NCBI GenBank assembly: GCA_039105265.1
Contig: JAPFFF010000003.1
Span: 8,618,001 to 8,682,000, forward strand
Direction: 5' to 3'
Origin: Tritrichomonas musculus
Lineage: Eukaryota > Parabasalia > Tritrichomonadida > Tritrichomonadidae
Length of the DNA: 64,000 nucleotides
Part shown: in pieces, positions 9,937-20,370 of the stretch
Layout: each line of letters starts with the position of its first letter
Position numbering within the stretch: position 1 is the first letter of the stretch
Notes under the pieces: generated by a model
What the model saw: the letters and a program-made list of their open reading frames with translations, nothing else
Databases searched by the model: none
What the model was told of the DNA's origin: nothing
Translations under genes and position numbers: made by a program

Positions 9937-10674
9937 ATGGATGGCAAAGATATTAATTCGCCTTATGCACGCCAATTAAATAGTATTTTCTTTCGAGTCG
10001 GTGTAAGTGAAGAAGCAAAAAAGCAATTGATTCCAGAAAATATGGAAAAAATGAAGAAAGAGTTTCAATACTTGATTCCTTATGTCCAATCTGTTATTTT
10101 GCAATCTGTAATTTATTTAACTTCTGAACAATTTAGTCATATTGAAAAGGATTATCGTGAACTTATTGTTATAGCTCAATCTAGCAATGATAAATGGGTA
10201 AAAAATATTTCAAATAAATTTCAAAATTATCCTGATTTTAGTAATTTAAATCAAACAGAAGAATCTGATCAGCTTAATTATTCTGGATTATCTTCTTTCG
10301 TTGTTAATAATAGTAATATTGAAAACTTGGTTTCAGACGCCCAAACAGATCTTTCTAAGCTTAACTCAAATAGTAATTATAGAATTAATTCAGTTGATCC
10401 GCCAAGCAAAAGTTTCCAACCCAAAAGTTTGTCATCTGTTCAAAAAGAGCAAATATCTTCAGAACATTTTTATTCTGCGCCACCAAAAAGAAATGTACAG
10501 CCTGTGCAAGCTTCTAAACCTTCTCCAGCTTCAATTCCAACGAATTTGCCTCCAAGAGAGCCTAAAAAGGAAAAAGTGGTTCATTCAGTTGATGAATTGA
10601 GGAGTAAATATTTCCCAGCAAACGATACGAAAAAGAAAACTCAATTAACACTTTTTCATGCTTTTAATTCTTAA
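9937..10674 (+). CDS. small protein with a C-terminal PCNA-box-like motif
   Basis: 245 residues. Residues 1-100 are predicted helical (a folded domain I cannot name, starting MDGKDINSPYARQLNSIFF). About 105-215 is Ser/Asn/Pro-rich linker. The extreme C terminus reads KKKTQLTLFHAFNS. QLTLFHAF fits most of the PCNA-interacting pattern Q-x-x-hydrophobic-x-x-aromatic-aromatic, with basic residues just before it, as in many replication proteins. One of the two aromatic positions is Ala, so the match is imperfect. If real, the protein would act at replication forks in the nucleus. Length and layout (short domain, long linker, terminal box) resemble small polymerase or repair accessory subunits, but the N-terminal fold must decide. 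The gene shares a promoter region with the coiled-coil gene. Confidence 0.6.
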   Translation: MDGKDINSPYARQLNSIFFRVGVSEEAKKQLIPENMEKMKKEFQYLIPYVQSVILQSVIYLTSEQFSHIEKDYRELIVIAQSSNDKWVKNISNKFQNYPDFSNLNQTEESDQLNYSGLSSFVVNNSNIENLVSDAQTDLSKLNSNSNYRINSVDPPSKSFQPKSLSSVQKEQISSEHFYSAPPKRNVQPVQASKPSPASIPTNLPPREPKKEKVVHSVDELRSKYFPANDTKKKTQLTLFHAFNS

Positions 10675-10984
10675 AATAATTTGCTAATCGGTTTTATTTG
10701 AACAAATTATTAATATCTCAATCTATTTTTCTACAAAAAATTTTACGATGGAATTAAAATGAATGATTCCTATTTGCAATAGAATACTTTGCATACTCCA
10801 AAGTTATTTGTTTCAGTATTGTTCGTCCCAGGTTATTATTGATTATTGTTATTTTAATTATATTATTAATAAAACCAAACGCAAATAAATTATTTTGATT
10901 TTAGGGAATAAGTTGATAAATTGAATAAATTAGAAGCACTTCAAAATATTTGGTATAAAAAATATCTAAAATAGTATTTATAAA
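10675..10984. other. convergent intergenic spacer
   Basis: 310 AT-rich bases lie between two 3' ends. The upstream stop codon reads TTAAAATAA, and a TAA followed by A-rich sequence may serve in 3' end formation. I see nothing else. Confidence 0.5.
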
Positions 10985-11701
10985 TTATTTTCTTAAAACA
11001 AACAAAACAACTGTGAGAAAATCAATTGGCCAATTTGGTTGAACTCTGTATTCTTGTAAGATCAATCCTGCTTCTTGGAAAAGTTCACAATAATGATTAT
11101 ATGTCCTGCAAATTGAGTTTTTATCAGGATAAAATTCATATTGTGATTTATCTGTTTTAAGTGTCATACCAGCAATATTTTCCTTTATAAAAAAGTAGGC
11201 ATCATCAGTTGAACTTTCTTTACATCTTCGTAAAAATGAAACAATATCTTCATCTGTTAGCTGGCATAGAGTCCATTGAACAAAAAAAGCGTTATAAATT
11301 TCAGTTGGGTTCCATTCTTCAAGTCCTACTTGATATATTTCAACTGGAAGTTCCTTTTCTAGATATTCACGAGCTTTCAATAAAAAGTGTGGAATTGGAT
11401 CAATGATATCTATTTGATCATAAAAATGAGTTAAAACTTGAAAAGAAACACGTCCTATTCCACCACCACAATCAGCAATGCGTCCTCCTTTAATTTTATC
11501 TTCTGATTTAAGGAGGGAAAGAACAAAATAAGTGTAGCGAAGGTCTGTAACTGATAATTCGTCAGGTCCTTGAGTCATTGACTCAACATTAGGTTCTTGC
11601 ATTGACCAATAAAAGCGACTTTCAACATACCATGATTTAATTTTATCTTGGTAAATTTTTTTAGGGTCAACAGGATAATTTCCTGAGAATTTGGAAGTCA
11701 T
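10985..11701 (-). CDS. NTMT1: alpha-N-terminal protein methyltransferase (NTMT1 family)
   Basis: 238 residues, close to the 223 of human NTMT1. The family reads through the whole chain: YW near 32, the SAM-binding loop ADCGGGIGRVS near 77-87, IDIIDPIPHFLLKAREYL near 99-116, FFVQWTLCQLTDEDIVSFLRRC near 140-160, then IKENIAG and the CR motif (SICR), and a C-terminal AGL…VQPNWP…FVLRK. The enzyme methylates the alpha-amino group of proteins starting Xaa-Pro-Lys after Met removal, such as RCC1 and histone-like proteins. The active-site His of the animal enzyme (GHLTD) appears as Gln here (CQLTD), and the acidic stretch before CR is altered. Activity or specificity may therefore differ. The start at 11701 fits the family N terminus. 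Confidence 0.85.
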   Translation of the reverse strand: MTSKFSGNYPVDPKKIYQDKIKSWYVESRFYWSMQEPNVESMTQGPDELSVTDLRYTYFVLSLLKSEDKIKGGRIADCGGGIGRVSFQVLTHFYDQIDIIDPIPHFLLKAREYLEKELPVEIYQVGLEEWNPTEIYNAFFVQWTLCQLTDEDIVSFLRRCKESSTDDAYFFIKENIAGMTLKTDKSQYEFYPDKNSICRTYNHYCELFQEAGLILQEYRVQPNWPIDFLTVVLFVLRK

Positions 11702-12103
11702 TTATATTTTGAAGAAAAACGTATTTTTAACAAATGGTTAACTACTATTTGTTTCAAATAAAGTGAGTGATAATTGAATTTTTCGATCAATGTAAAAGCG
11801 GGATATTGAATTGTTAACATGATTTTTGATATCATCAGTGAAAGTAATTGTAATATCAAATGGCATTAATAATAATTTATCTGTTGTCTCTTTATAATTT
11901 TGGATGCATTGTCTTACATAGACAAATAATTATCTAAAGCATAACAATTACGAAAAGTTGTTATATTTATTGTTGTCTTTTGGGTTTTCGTTCAAATAAC
12001 TTCAATGAACTAAAAAAAAAAAAAAAAAAATAAAAGATTGTTAAATTAAGAAAGAAAAAAACAATTTTTAATAATGAACAATGAATTCGCATAACAAATA
12101 ATT
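11702..12103. other. spacer upstream of the methyltransferase gene
   Basis: 402 bp between tandem minus-strand genes. It contains the 5' side of the methyltransferase gene and an A-run at 12010-12030 just after the next gene's 3' end. No coding sequence or clear motif is seen beyond a GTTAACC-type word (minus strand, about 11737-11743). Confidence 0.5.
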
Positions 12104-15100
12104 TTATATGTCAATTATAAATTCATCATCACCTTCTGAATTTGAAGAAGAAATCTTTGGTGATGGTGGGGTTTGTTGAGTATTTTTATTTTTTTCAATC
12201 AAAGTTTGTTGAGTGGACATTTTTATATTATTTACTGAATCTGAAGAAGAATAAGATTCTGAGTTTGATTTTGTTTCATTTAAAAAAGTTGGTGGACCAC
12301 AAAAGCCGAATTGATTCGGCCTTGGAGTAGAGAAAAGTTTATTCATTGAATGAGGATGATTTTTGCATGTTTTTAATTTATTTCGGTCAATTTTGTTTTC
12401 TTTTTCACATTGATTCTCAAAATCGTTTTCGTTAACATCAATTTCGAGTTCTTCAGGTTCAAAACTAGCTAAATCACTGCAGCATTCATCATTTTCATTT
12501 TCTATTCGATTATCATTATAGTCATTATCTTGATCAATCTTAATCGATGGTAATTCTATATCGTCATCATCGATAAGAAAATGATTAGATGGGTTAAAAG
12601 AGGAAGGGAAGAAATTTGATGAAAATTTTACTTTTTCTAATGAATTCCTTCTTTTTTCAATGCATGAATGAGTGTTTGATTGGTTAATCGGGAAAATAGG
12701 TAATTCCATGGATTTTGAAAAGCTAGAATTGTTTGTTGTGTTTGGTGAAAACGGTTGTGGTATATTTGGAAGTTTATCATTCATTGAGCTACTTCTATGT
12801 CGAGACATTGGTTCACCAAAACCATATGTGGATTCTAAAATTAAACCAAACTTTCGAATGGCTGGCAAAATTGAACTTTTCCATTTTCTTGAATTGAATA
12901 TCGGTATGACTATATTTGAATTCAAATTTAATTTTGCTAAAGAAAGAGCCAAAAACTTACAAGCTGGAGTCCACCGAGGAGGAGGGGATGAATTTAAGTC
13001 ATCAATGCTTTCGCAGCTTGATTCTGTGCTTGAATATACTTCATTACTTGAATTTGTACTAACAAATGTATCATACGATATAGCTGTACTGGTGTTACTA
13101 TTACTCAAGTCAAGATTAGAACTGTTGTTTGATGTACTGACGTTACTACTTTTACTTCTAGTAACTTTCAATCGATTTGCAGGATCTTTGTCATATGCGC
13201 GTTCAAGGTTTGTGACTAATCCTGGTATATTAGCAATTGTGGTTAGTAAAGTTATTTCATCGTTTGAAAGCGATTTTTCATTTTGTTGCCATGTTCCAGT
13301 TGATTGACTTCGAGGATAACTGCAGTCTATATTAGCTGAGTAACGTAAAGATGTTGATGAGGAAGTAGGATAATCGAATTTATTAATACAATTTGTTGAA
13401 GAAGATTGAATGAGTGATTTGTTGCCAATTGAATTTTGTTTATCTTCATCATTGTTGAAGAAATAATTAACAAGCTTAATTTGAAGTTTCTCTGATGTAA
13501 AAAACAGCTTGAATAATTCGCATTCGTCTGTATACTTAGTATCATTATCATTATAACAATTTCGACTCTGTAATTGAAACATGGTTAGATTGTTAAGATT
13601 TGAATTGAATGAATGATAGCTAGGACTCATCCTTCGATAAAATGGTAGATTGCTACGAGGTGGATTTGATGATTTTGATGAATTTTCTTTCATTAAAGCT
13701 TTTTTTTTTAAATAAAGTTCAATCATGGAAACTGTAACATCACTAACATTTTCTTGGCTAATAATTAAATTAGATGGTAAAACTACTGATGATAATAATT
13801 TATTGTTTGTTGCAACAGTTTTTGTAACAATATCTATCAAATTTATTGTAAGTACAGTATGTTTAAATGAATTATTAGGTATGTCTTTTTCTTCATCATA
13901 TATAATTGATGCAGCTTTCATAATATTGTTTAGTACAGTTGAATCTTGAAACTGGTAAAAAATTGGTGATTCATTTGATAATGAATGATATATATCAACA
14001 ATTGTGTAGCATGCATCTAAGCTATCACAAAAACAATTTTTGAGTTTATTAAAATAATAATCAAAATCAATTTCTTTTGTATCATCAATGTTAACATTAT
14101 CTTTTTGAGTATTATCTTCATTATCTTTGAAAGAAATCTTAACAGTATCTAACTTTTCATTATTTTTGCAATTATCAATACAATTTGAGCAATTTCTATC
14201 TATATTATTGCTATTTATATTTTTTGTATCAAAATCATTGCATGCAATTTGAGAAAGTCGTTTGATGATTGATCCATCTGGAAGTGCTTCTGGATAAAGT
14301 TTAAGAATATCAACAAGAAACTCTTGCATTGCATAATTGTCATGAATATTAAATATTATCAAGTTAGAAATGTATTTATAATTGGGTATAAAAGAATCTA
14401 AGTTTTTTTGAGAAATTGAAATGAAACATTCTAAATTTTCATGATCAACAATAGCATCAATTTTGAGATTAAGTCCAAAATAATCTATGATCTTGTTTAG
14501 GTTTTCTATTTTTTCAAGAATATTATCATTTTTTTTGATTTGAATTTTTAATTGGTCGTTAGATTTTTTATCTTTTTTTTGAATTTGTGAAATAATTTTA
14601 TTGTCAGTATTATTATTTTCATTTCTTTCTGTTATTTTTTGTTTGTAAATATCCGGCATAAAAAAAATAGGAAAGCTCCATTTCATAATTTTGAGAATAA
14701 TTTGGCTGAAAAAGCCAAAAAAATGTGTATCCGCACATTTTAAATCATTATTATCGTCAGAATTGTTTTGGAATAATTCAATGCAAATTTTCATAATTTT
14801 ATATTTGATATTTAATAGAAATAAGTCTGAGCATATATCACTAAATTCTAAGCTTGATGATATTAGATCACTACAGCTTGATAGTGGTATATTTAAAAAG
14901 ACTTGTAAGCATTTTAAAGAAAGAGCTTTTCTAATTTCAACTTGATTTTGATATTGAAAATTTTGTAGTAATTCTGTTGAAAACATGAAATCTGAATTAA
15001 ATCCCAAACAAAACCGAAAAACTTCCGTAAAAATTGTTTCCTCGGAAAAAAATGATAACAATTGCTCATCTGAATTCTTCAAATTTTCTAAAAGATGATC

Positions 15101-15202
15101 TGATAGGAGGATTTGAATGAGGATATCCAGTTTGTCGTTTCTATTATTTGTTTTATTTTCTGAAGCTTCTATATCTTTGTATTTTTCAAGAAGCCTCTTC
15201 AT
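12104..15202 (-). CDS. large protein, probable SAPS-type phosphatase regulatory subunit
   Basis: 1032 residues from the first ATG (15202). The N-terminal 450 residues are helical and resemble the SAPS domain of Sit4/PP6-associated proteins: LLEKYKDIE…LLENLKNSDEQLLSFFSEE parallels the opening 'LL.E..DLL.E.K..N.KLL.FL', and a later stretch (about 295-330) reads MQEFLVDILKLYPEALPDG followed by …SLDACYTIVDIYHSLS. A second helical region near 680-830 includes RWTPACKFLALSLAKLNL. Between and after lie long Asn/Ser/Asp-rich linkers. Known SAPS proteins are PP6 regulators acting in the G1/S and mitotic phases. The match is by eye and moderate; a generic ARM/HEAT repeat protein is the alternative. A perfect 14-bp palindrome, GGTCAAATTTGACC, lies 44-57 bp before the ATG. 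Confidence 0.5.
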   Translation of the reverse strand: MKRLLEKYKDIEASENKTNNRNDKLDILIQILLSDHLLENLKNSDEQLLSFFSEETIFTEVFRFCLGFNSDFMFSTELLQNFQYQNQVEIRKALSLKCLQVFLNIPLSSCSDLISSSLEFSDICSDLFLLNIKYKIMKICIELFQNNSDDNNDLKCADTHFFGFFSQIILKIMKWSFPIFFMPDIYKQKITERNENNNTDNKIISQIQKKDKKSNDQLKIQIKKNDNILEKIENLNKIIDYFGLNLKIDAIVDHENLECFISISQKNLDSFIPNYKYISNLIIFNIHDNYAMQEFLVDILKLYPEALPDGSIIKRLSQIACNDFDTKNINSNNIDRNCSNCIDNCKNNEKLDTVKISFKDNEDNTQKDNVNIDDTKEIDFDYYFNKLKNCFCDSLDACYTIVDIYHSLSNESPIFYQFQDSTVLNNIMKAASIIYDEEKDIPNNSFKHTVLTINLIDIVTKTVATNNKLLSSVVLPSNLIISQENVSDVTVSMIELYLKKKALMKENSSKSSNPPRSNLPFYRRMSPSYHSFNSNLNNLTMFQLQSRNCYNDNDTKYTDECELFKLFFTSEKLQIKLVNYFFNNDEDKQNSIGNKSLIQSSSTNCINKFDYPTSSSTSLRYSANIDCSYPRSQSTGTWQQNEKSLSNDEITLLTTIANIPGLVTNLERAYDKDPANRLKVTRSKSSNVSTSNNSSNLDLSNSNTSTAISYDTFVSTNSSNEVYSSTESSCESIDDLNSSPPPRWTPACKFLALSLAKLNLNSNIVIPIFNSRKWKSSILPAIRKFGLILESTYGFGEPMSRHRSSSMNDKLPNIPQPFSPNTTNNSSFSKSMELPIFPINQSNTHSCIEKRRNSLEKVKFSSNFFPSSFNPSNHFLIDDDDIELPSIKIDQDNDYNDNRIENENDECCSDLASFEPEELEIDVNENDFENQCEKENKIDRNKLKTCKNHPHSMNKLFSTPRPNQFGFCGPPTFLNETKSNSESYSSSDSVNNIKMSTQQTLIEKNKNTQQTPPSPKISSSNSEGDDEFIIDI

Positions 15203-16565
15203 TATTTTTATTGTATTCAATTTTTGTACTTTTTTAAAAAATATAGGTCAAATTTGACCACTTTTGACTAAAGACAATTTCTCCTATCAAATTAAAATCT
15301 CTTTTCTCAATAATTCAATTAGAATATTCTAAGATAATTTATCTTATTCAAATATTTTATTCTACCCAATCAATTATTTTCATTAATAACTGCAAACGAA
15401 ATGCCATATTAGTTCAGCACATATTCTTTTCAATAAATTAACAATTCACATTTTATTTTCACAGAAATAGAAAATGGTTCTTTGAATATAATTTTCAAGA
15501 GGAGGGTCAACTAATTGAATGACCTATTTTTTTACATTGTTTTCATTTTTTAGCGTTATGTAATTAATAAATTCAATATTTTATTTTATTTATAAATAAT
15601 ATAATAATATTTATATATAAATATTACTTTTATAATTTGATTAAGGACAATCGATGAAAATTGGAGATTTTCAATTTCAAATAATTCAAGATAGATCAAA
15701 TGATGATTTAAAAGTATCTGCTAATATAATTAGAATAAACCAGTCGAGATTCGATATTTTTACAAAATGGCTGAGATATAATCAGTTTTTTGAAATAATT
15801 ACTGATGCTATAAATCAAATATTGTCCCAAATTTAACATACCAAATCATTTGAAAACAATATATTAGATATATATGCGTATAATAAATCTATTTATTCGA
15901 CTAAATTTCAAATCTCAACTACCAATTTTATATTAGAGTCATGATAAGTTACACTCGATCATTAGTTTTATACATTCTCTCAAGCAAATATATGAATTGA
16001 TTTAAACTGTCGTATGAGTAATTATTTTTAATATCTATATCAATGATTAAATATGCAAGAATATATAAAAAATATTAATATCCCATCAAGAAAAATTTGT
16101 AATATTATAAACCTTAAATTTGAAAAGAAAAAATTGAGAGAAAAAATTAAAACATTTTTATCTCAATAATATAAATAAATTATATAGATATTTTAGATAG
16201 AAAAACTATTATATATTATATTAAATATTATATGTACTTGTGAAAAATCTAAACCAATTATACTATGAGTTTTTGTGTTAAAAATAAGTTGACCTTCCTC
16301 TCATTTTCATTCATTTTAAAAAAATATTTGCAAATATTTGTATAATAATAATAATAAAAAATAGAAATCATTCAAAAAAAAAAAATTATTCAATCAAATT
16401 CAACGATATCTCATTTTTTTATTAACATTTAGTGTATTGAAGTTGTCATAAAGGCATAAAAATTAATGTTAATATTCCTTTTGTTTTATAAATCTAAAAT
16501 GCTTTGGAATCTATTTAAAAATGATATGTGATGTAAAAAATGTTTCATCATAATAGTTAATAAAT
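15203..16565. other. divergent intergenic region, 1.36 kb
   Basis: Very AT-rich region with two divergent promoters at its ends. A frame at 15654-15836 (60 codons, starting MKIGDFQFQI) is isolated, matches nothing I know and is probably chance or a remnant. The rest is A/T tracts. Confidence 0.5.
15246..15259. promoter_or_regulatory. 14-bp palindrome before the SAPS-like gene
   Basis: GGTCAAATTTGACC is its own reverse complement and sits 44-57 bp upstream of the ATG at 15202. The half-word TTTGACC/GGTCAAA recurs within about 60 bp of several other starts here, so it may be a factor-binding site. Confidence 0.45.
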
Positions 16566-18989
16566 ATGTCTTTTTCACTCTATTCATTTAGTCCAACAAC
16601 AGTCAAAAATGAAACTATGAAGTACTTTGAAAAAAGATCAGCCGATATGCATGTCCTTAGATACAGATGTCCAAATGATGACATATTTGATCCTTTTATA
16701 CATCTCAGCAGTTTGAAATCTGTTTTTTTGAAGCCAAAAAATGATTATCTTTTGAATTCATCCGAAAAAAGTGATATGGAAAATGTATTAATTAACGATC
16801 TTCATGCTCTAACAATAACAGATTCATCAATGAAAAATAAAACGAAGTCAGAGCAGTCTAATAAAAAATCGCGAGGAACAGGTAAGCAAACTCCGAGTAA
16901 TCTACAAACCAAAATAGATATTAACATAAATACTTCGCCAGATAAATCAGATCAAAACGATATATATTCGATAATTAATTATGATTATTTTTTAAAAATA
17001 ATTCGAAATATTAAAGAAAAGGATTATATATCGGCTTTTGAAAATATTGATAAATCAGTGCAAATCTTTTCGCAATATGAATTAGCTGCTTTGAGAGAAT
17101 ATAAAAATGATTTATACGGTATTATTACACATACAGCTCTTTTTGGGCTTCTCCTCAGTTATTCTATACATGATGAAGAAAAGCAATATAAATATCTTGA
17201 TATTATATCAGATTGCCCAATTATTTATAATGATCTTCCGCACTTTTATCATCTAATCGATGAAATGCTTGTTACTAATAATGGTATTAAGCAGTTGACA
17301 TTAGCGCGTCTTCTTGGCTTTCCGGATCATTTTTTTACATCATTTATTGATGGTAATCAAAGTAAAAGTAAAAGATCCAGAAATAATCGAAGATCAAACA
17401 GTAGAAAAGGTGATTTGTTCTTTTATCAAAACAAAAAGAATAATTTAAATCGAAATGATCCTGATTATGACAATGATTCACTTAATATTGATAATATTGA
17501 AGATTATAGCGATAATTATTATGATTACTATGATTTTGAATCAGATGATGATAATGATATTGATGATGATAATTTTGATTGTTGTGATGATTTTGACTAT
17601 AATTTTTTTAGAAGTAAGCATTATCGTAAGGCTCTAAATATGCTGGGTTCAGATGACCTTGGAAAGCGAACCAGAAAAGAAATTAGGCGAAAGATGAAAA
17701 AAGAATTATTTATGAAAAACCCTAAATTCCTAGAACAAAAAAAGTTGGTTGATATGAAGCTCAAAAGTTCAGGCTTACTAGAGCAATATGGATTAAAATC
17801 GGATCCAAGTCGTGATATAGCCAAATTTAATAGCGCAAAAAATAATAATTCAGCATATGTTTCACAATTTCAAAATAATAATAATGACAATGATAACGAT
17901 AACGATAGTGATGCACCACTATGGAAAACCATTTCAAATAAAAATAATTACTTAGATAATCAAGAATTAGATAAAAATGAAGTTGCAGAAATTCAGGTAG
18001 TCCCACTCTTAAATGTTGTTTATAAATCGTATCTATCTTCTTTTGATGATTGTCAATATTTAAATAAGTATTTGGCTTATAAGGTTTCACATGAAGATAA
18101 AGTTGTTAATTGTAATTTTATACCTGAATACAAACTTAGAGATTCAGCTGATTATGATTTTCATGATTACAATCTTTGTTGTCTCTCCTTCTTTCAGCAG
18201 CCCCAAAATATACATTATCTTCAAACAAAAAGAAATCAGAAAAAATCAAAAACGCCTACACCAAAGTTTACTAGAATAGCTGATTCCAAGGAAAAAATAA
18301 AATCGTTCATAGATTCAACCTTCAAAGTACCAATACCAATTTTAACTTGTTCTCTTCTTCCTGAAGATGAAAATGATGAATCGTTGTCTTTTGCAATTGA
18401 ATCGGCAGTAACGAGGCCAAATCTTTTTTCATCCTCAAAGCCAACTTCGAAATTAAGATCTAAAACAAAATCCAAAACAAGAATTGGATTTAAACCAGAT
18501 CAAGAAATATTTGGTGACTTCATTCAAACAATTGACAACTCTTGTCCTATATTTAAAAGCATTAAATCGAAAGTAAGTTCAAAAAATATTTCAATTTCCC
18601 CGATTGATGAATCTATGCCTGTTTTAGAGCCTAATGAAGGCGGAGACATTAATCATATTAAGTGTGATGATGATTGTGATAGAGGAATAGAAAATATTAT
18701 GGATTTTATTATTAAAGGTAACGATGATATTTCAGTGATTTCGCATGTTAGTCCAGTGATTTCTATTAACGATGATAAGTTGTCAAGGAAAATTAACTTT
18801 ATTAAAACTTCAGGAACGAAAACCACAACTGAAATTAAAAAAACTGAAAATGGTACAACAATTGCAAAGATTACCACAACTTCTAACTTGAAATTCCATA
18901 ATAGCCCTACAATATTCAAAGATAATGATACTAATAATCAGTCTTCTCGGTCTCAAAAAAACAAGAAAAGGAAAAAAAGCAAATCTTAA
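16566..18989 (+). CDS. uncharacterised 807-residue protein
   Basis: Not recognised. The N-terminal 60 residues (MSFSLYSFSPTTVKNETMKY…LRYRCPNDDIFDPFI) look folded. A helical segment spans about 135-255 (YDYFLKIIRNIKEKDYISAFENIDKS…HTALFGLLLSYSIHDEEKQYKYLDII). An Asp/Asn/Tyr-rich acidic stretch fills about 300-345. A basic helix lies at about 360-410 (RTRKEIRRKMKKELFMKNPKFLEQKK). A conserved-looking part is at about 480-555. The tail is Ser/Lys-rich and ends in a strongly basic KNKKRKKSKS, suitable for nuclear localisation. No transmembrane segment is seen. The ATG at 16566 is preceded by stops in frame and a TTAATAAAT context. The single long frame argues that it is a real, expressed gene. Confidence 0.7.
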   Translation: MSFSLYSFSPTTVKNETMKYFEKRSADMHVLRYRCPNDDIFDPFIHLSSLKSVFLKPKNDYLLNSSEKSDMENVLINDLHALTITDSSMKNKTKSEQSNKKSRGTGKQTPSNLQTKIDININTSPDKSDQNDIYSIINYDYFLKIIRNIKEKDYISAFENIDKSVQIFSQYELAALREYKNDLYGIITHTALFGLLLSYSIHDEEKQYKYLDIISDCPIIYNDLPHFYHLIDEMLVTNNGIKQLTLARLLGFPDHFFTSFIDGNQSKSKRSRNNRRSNSRKGDLFFYQNKKNNLNRNDPDYDNDSLNIDNIEDYSDNYYDYYDFESDDDNDIDDDNFDCCDDFDYNFFRSKHYRKALNMLGSDDLGKRTRKEIRRKMKKELFMKNPKFLEQKKLVDMKLKSSGLLEQYGLKSDPSRDIAKFNSAKNNNSAYVSQFQNNNNDNDNDNDSDAPLWKTISNKNNYLDNQELDKNEVAEIQVVPLLNVVYKSYLSSFDDCQYLNKYLAYKVSHEDKVVNCNFIPEYKLRDSADYDFHDYNLCCLSFFQQPQNIHYLQTKRNQKKSKTPTPKFTRIADSKEKIKSFIDSTFKVPIPILTCSLLPEDENDESLSFAIESAVTRPNLFSSSKPTSKLRSKTKSKTRIGFKPDQEIFGDFIQTIDNSCPIFKSIKSKVSSKNISISPIDESMPVLEPNEGGDINHIKCDDDCDRGIENIMDFIIKGNDDISVISHVSPVISINDDKLSRKINFIKTSGTKTTTEIKKTENGTTIAKITTTSNLKFHNSPTIFKDNDTNNQSSRSQKNKKRKKSKS

Positions 18990-19227
18990 TTGCAAATAAT
19001 TTTATTTATTTTTATAATTTGTTTGTCATTTCTATATCTATGATATATACTATATAAATGTATATACGATATCTATTTTAATTTTTTTCACGATGCATTT
19101 TCATTCATACTCTTTTTTTATGATTAATAATAATATAAACACTCTTCACAAATAAGACAATAAATCAGAAAGATAATAAATTTTTTAACATAATAAAATA
19201 CAATACTGAGATATTAATTACAATTAA

Positions 19228-20370
19228 TTATGAACTAATAATATTTGTTTCATTAAATATTGCAATCCAAATGAAAAAGCAGGGAAGGCCTAAAAGTTGT
19301 GAGAAAAAGAAAGAAAATGTTATTGGATTTGCTCTTAGGCTATTTTTTGATAAAAGAGCAATACCTGTGTAATCTGCAGGCATTGTAAATAGCATTACGC
19401 AACAGTAGGCAGTTAATGAATCAAATTTCAGAATCCAGCAATATAGTAAAGCAATTAATGGCATTATTACGTGTTTGATTAAGAGAGATGGTAAAACTTC
19501 TAAATAATTGCATCCTTTCCAAGGATGCAACCATAAAGACACTCCAATAAAGAAAAGAGTAGTTCCAACAGCCATGTTTTCAAAGTTCAAAATTACGGTC
19601 TCAATTATTGGTGGAATTTCCCATCTTGAGAAAGAATAAGCGATTCCTAGTATTGTGCAAATATTTTGCGGTGAAAAGACTGTTAAAAGAATAGCTATTT
19701 TAAGAGACTCATCATCATGAAATATGTATGTATCTGGCGATGTTTCAGGGGTGGCATTTGAATCAGGAACTAAGCATTCCTCTATATTATTTGTCGAAAT
19801 TGACTGACTACTCTCTTTTTCTTCTGGGTGATCAAGATTTTCTAGATGAGTTTCTGATTCTGAGCCTGGAGCTAAATAAGGATGAGATGGATTCAATGGT
19901 GAAAATATATTAACTAAAAATAAATCTATTGGCTTCATAATGAATGATTGGATAATATTCATTATTGCGCATATATATTCATACTTTGTGCCAAAAAATA
20001 AGCGAATAAATGGATAACCAAATGAAATGAAGTTAACATATGAATATGAAAATGAAAATTGTAAGTACTTAAAAAAAAACTTTTTTCTGGAAAATACTAA
20101 TGAAATTAAAACTGTTAATAAGCGAATAGATAGAAATGTTAAAAGAGAGATTATTAAAGGTTTCCAAGTAAAGTAAGAGGGCTCTGATAAAGATATTTCA
20201 CGAAGCATGAATGCTGGGAAAGAAACTAAGCGTATTAGTCGTAAAATTGTATAGCAATCATCTAAATTAAAAAAATTTCTCCATGAAAAAAAGTATCCCA
20301 TTGCAATAATAACATATATCATAATGAACATCTGAAATGAATCGAGATAATTAAATTGTTGGCTTGCCAT
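19228..20370 (-). CDS. auxin-efflux-carrier (PIN-like, AEC family) membrane transporter
   Basis: 380 residues with about ten hydrophobic segments in two blocks of five (residues about 10-165 and 225-375), separated by an acidic hydrophilic loop (about 165-222: PGSESETHLENLDHPEEKES). This is the layout of the AEC family (TC 2.A.69), which includes plant PIN/PILS carriers, yeast ECM3-like proteins and bacterial malate/malonate carriers. Supporting features are the second-block start ILLTVFSPQNICTILGI, which matches the family's 'P.i.a.llG', the GTTLFFIGVSL helix and the near-terminal helix with MPADYTG. The substrate cannot be told; organic anions are the family norm. It probably sits in the plasma or an internal membrane. 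Confidence 0.75.
   Translation of the reverse strand: MASQQFNYLDSFQMFIMIYVIIAMGYFFSWRNFFNLDDCYTILRLIRLVSFPAFMLREISLSEPSYFTWKPLIISLLTFLSIRLLTVLISLVFSRKKFFFKYLQFSFSYSYVNFISFGYPFIRLFFGTKYEYICAIMNIIQSFIMKPIDLFLVNIFSPLNPSHPYLAPGSESETHLENLDHPEEKESSQSISTNNIEECLVPDSNATPETSPDTYIFHDDESLKIAILLTVFSPQNICTILGIAYSFSRWEIPPIIETVILNFENMAVGTTLFFIGVSLWLHPWKGCNYLEVLPSLLIKHVIMPLIALLYCWILKFDSLTAYCCVMLFTMPADYTGIALLSKNSLRANPITFSFFFSQLLGLPCFFIWIAIFNETNIISS

Noticed and set aside
12672-13307. 211-codon plus-strand frame
   Set aside because: Antisense to the Ser/Asn-rich part of the SAPS-like gene; no domain, and the minus-strand frame is far longer.
15654-15836. 60-codon frame in the 15.2-16.6 kb spacer
   Set aside because: Isolated, AT-driven amino-acid content and no recognisable domain; about the length expected by chance here.
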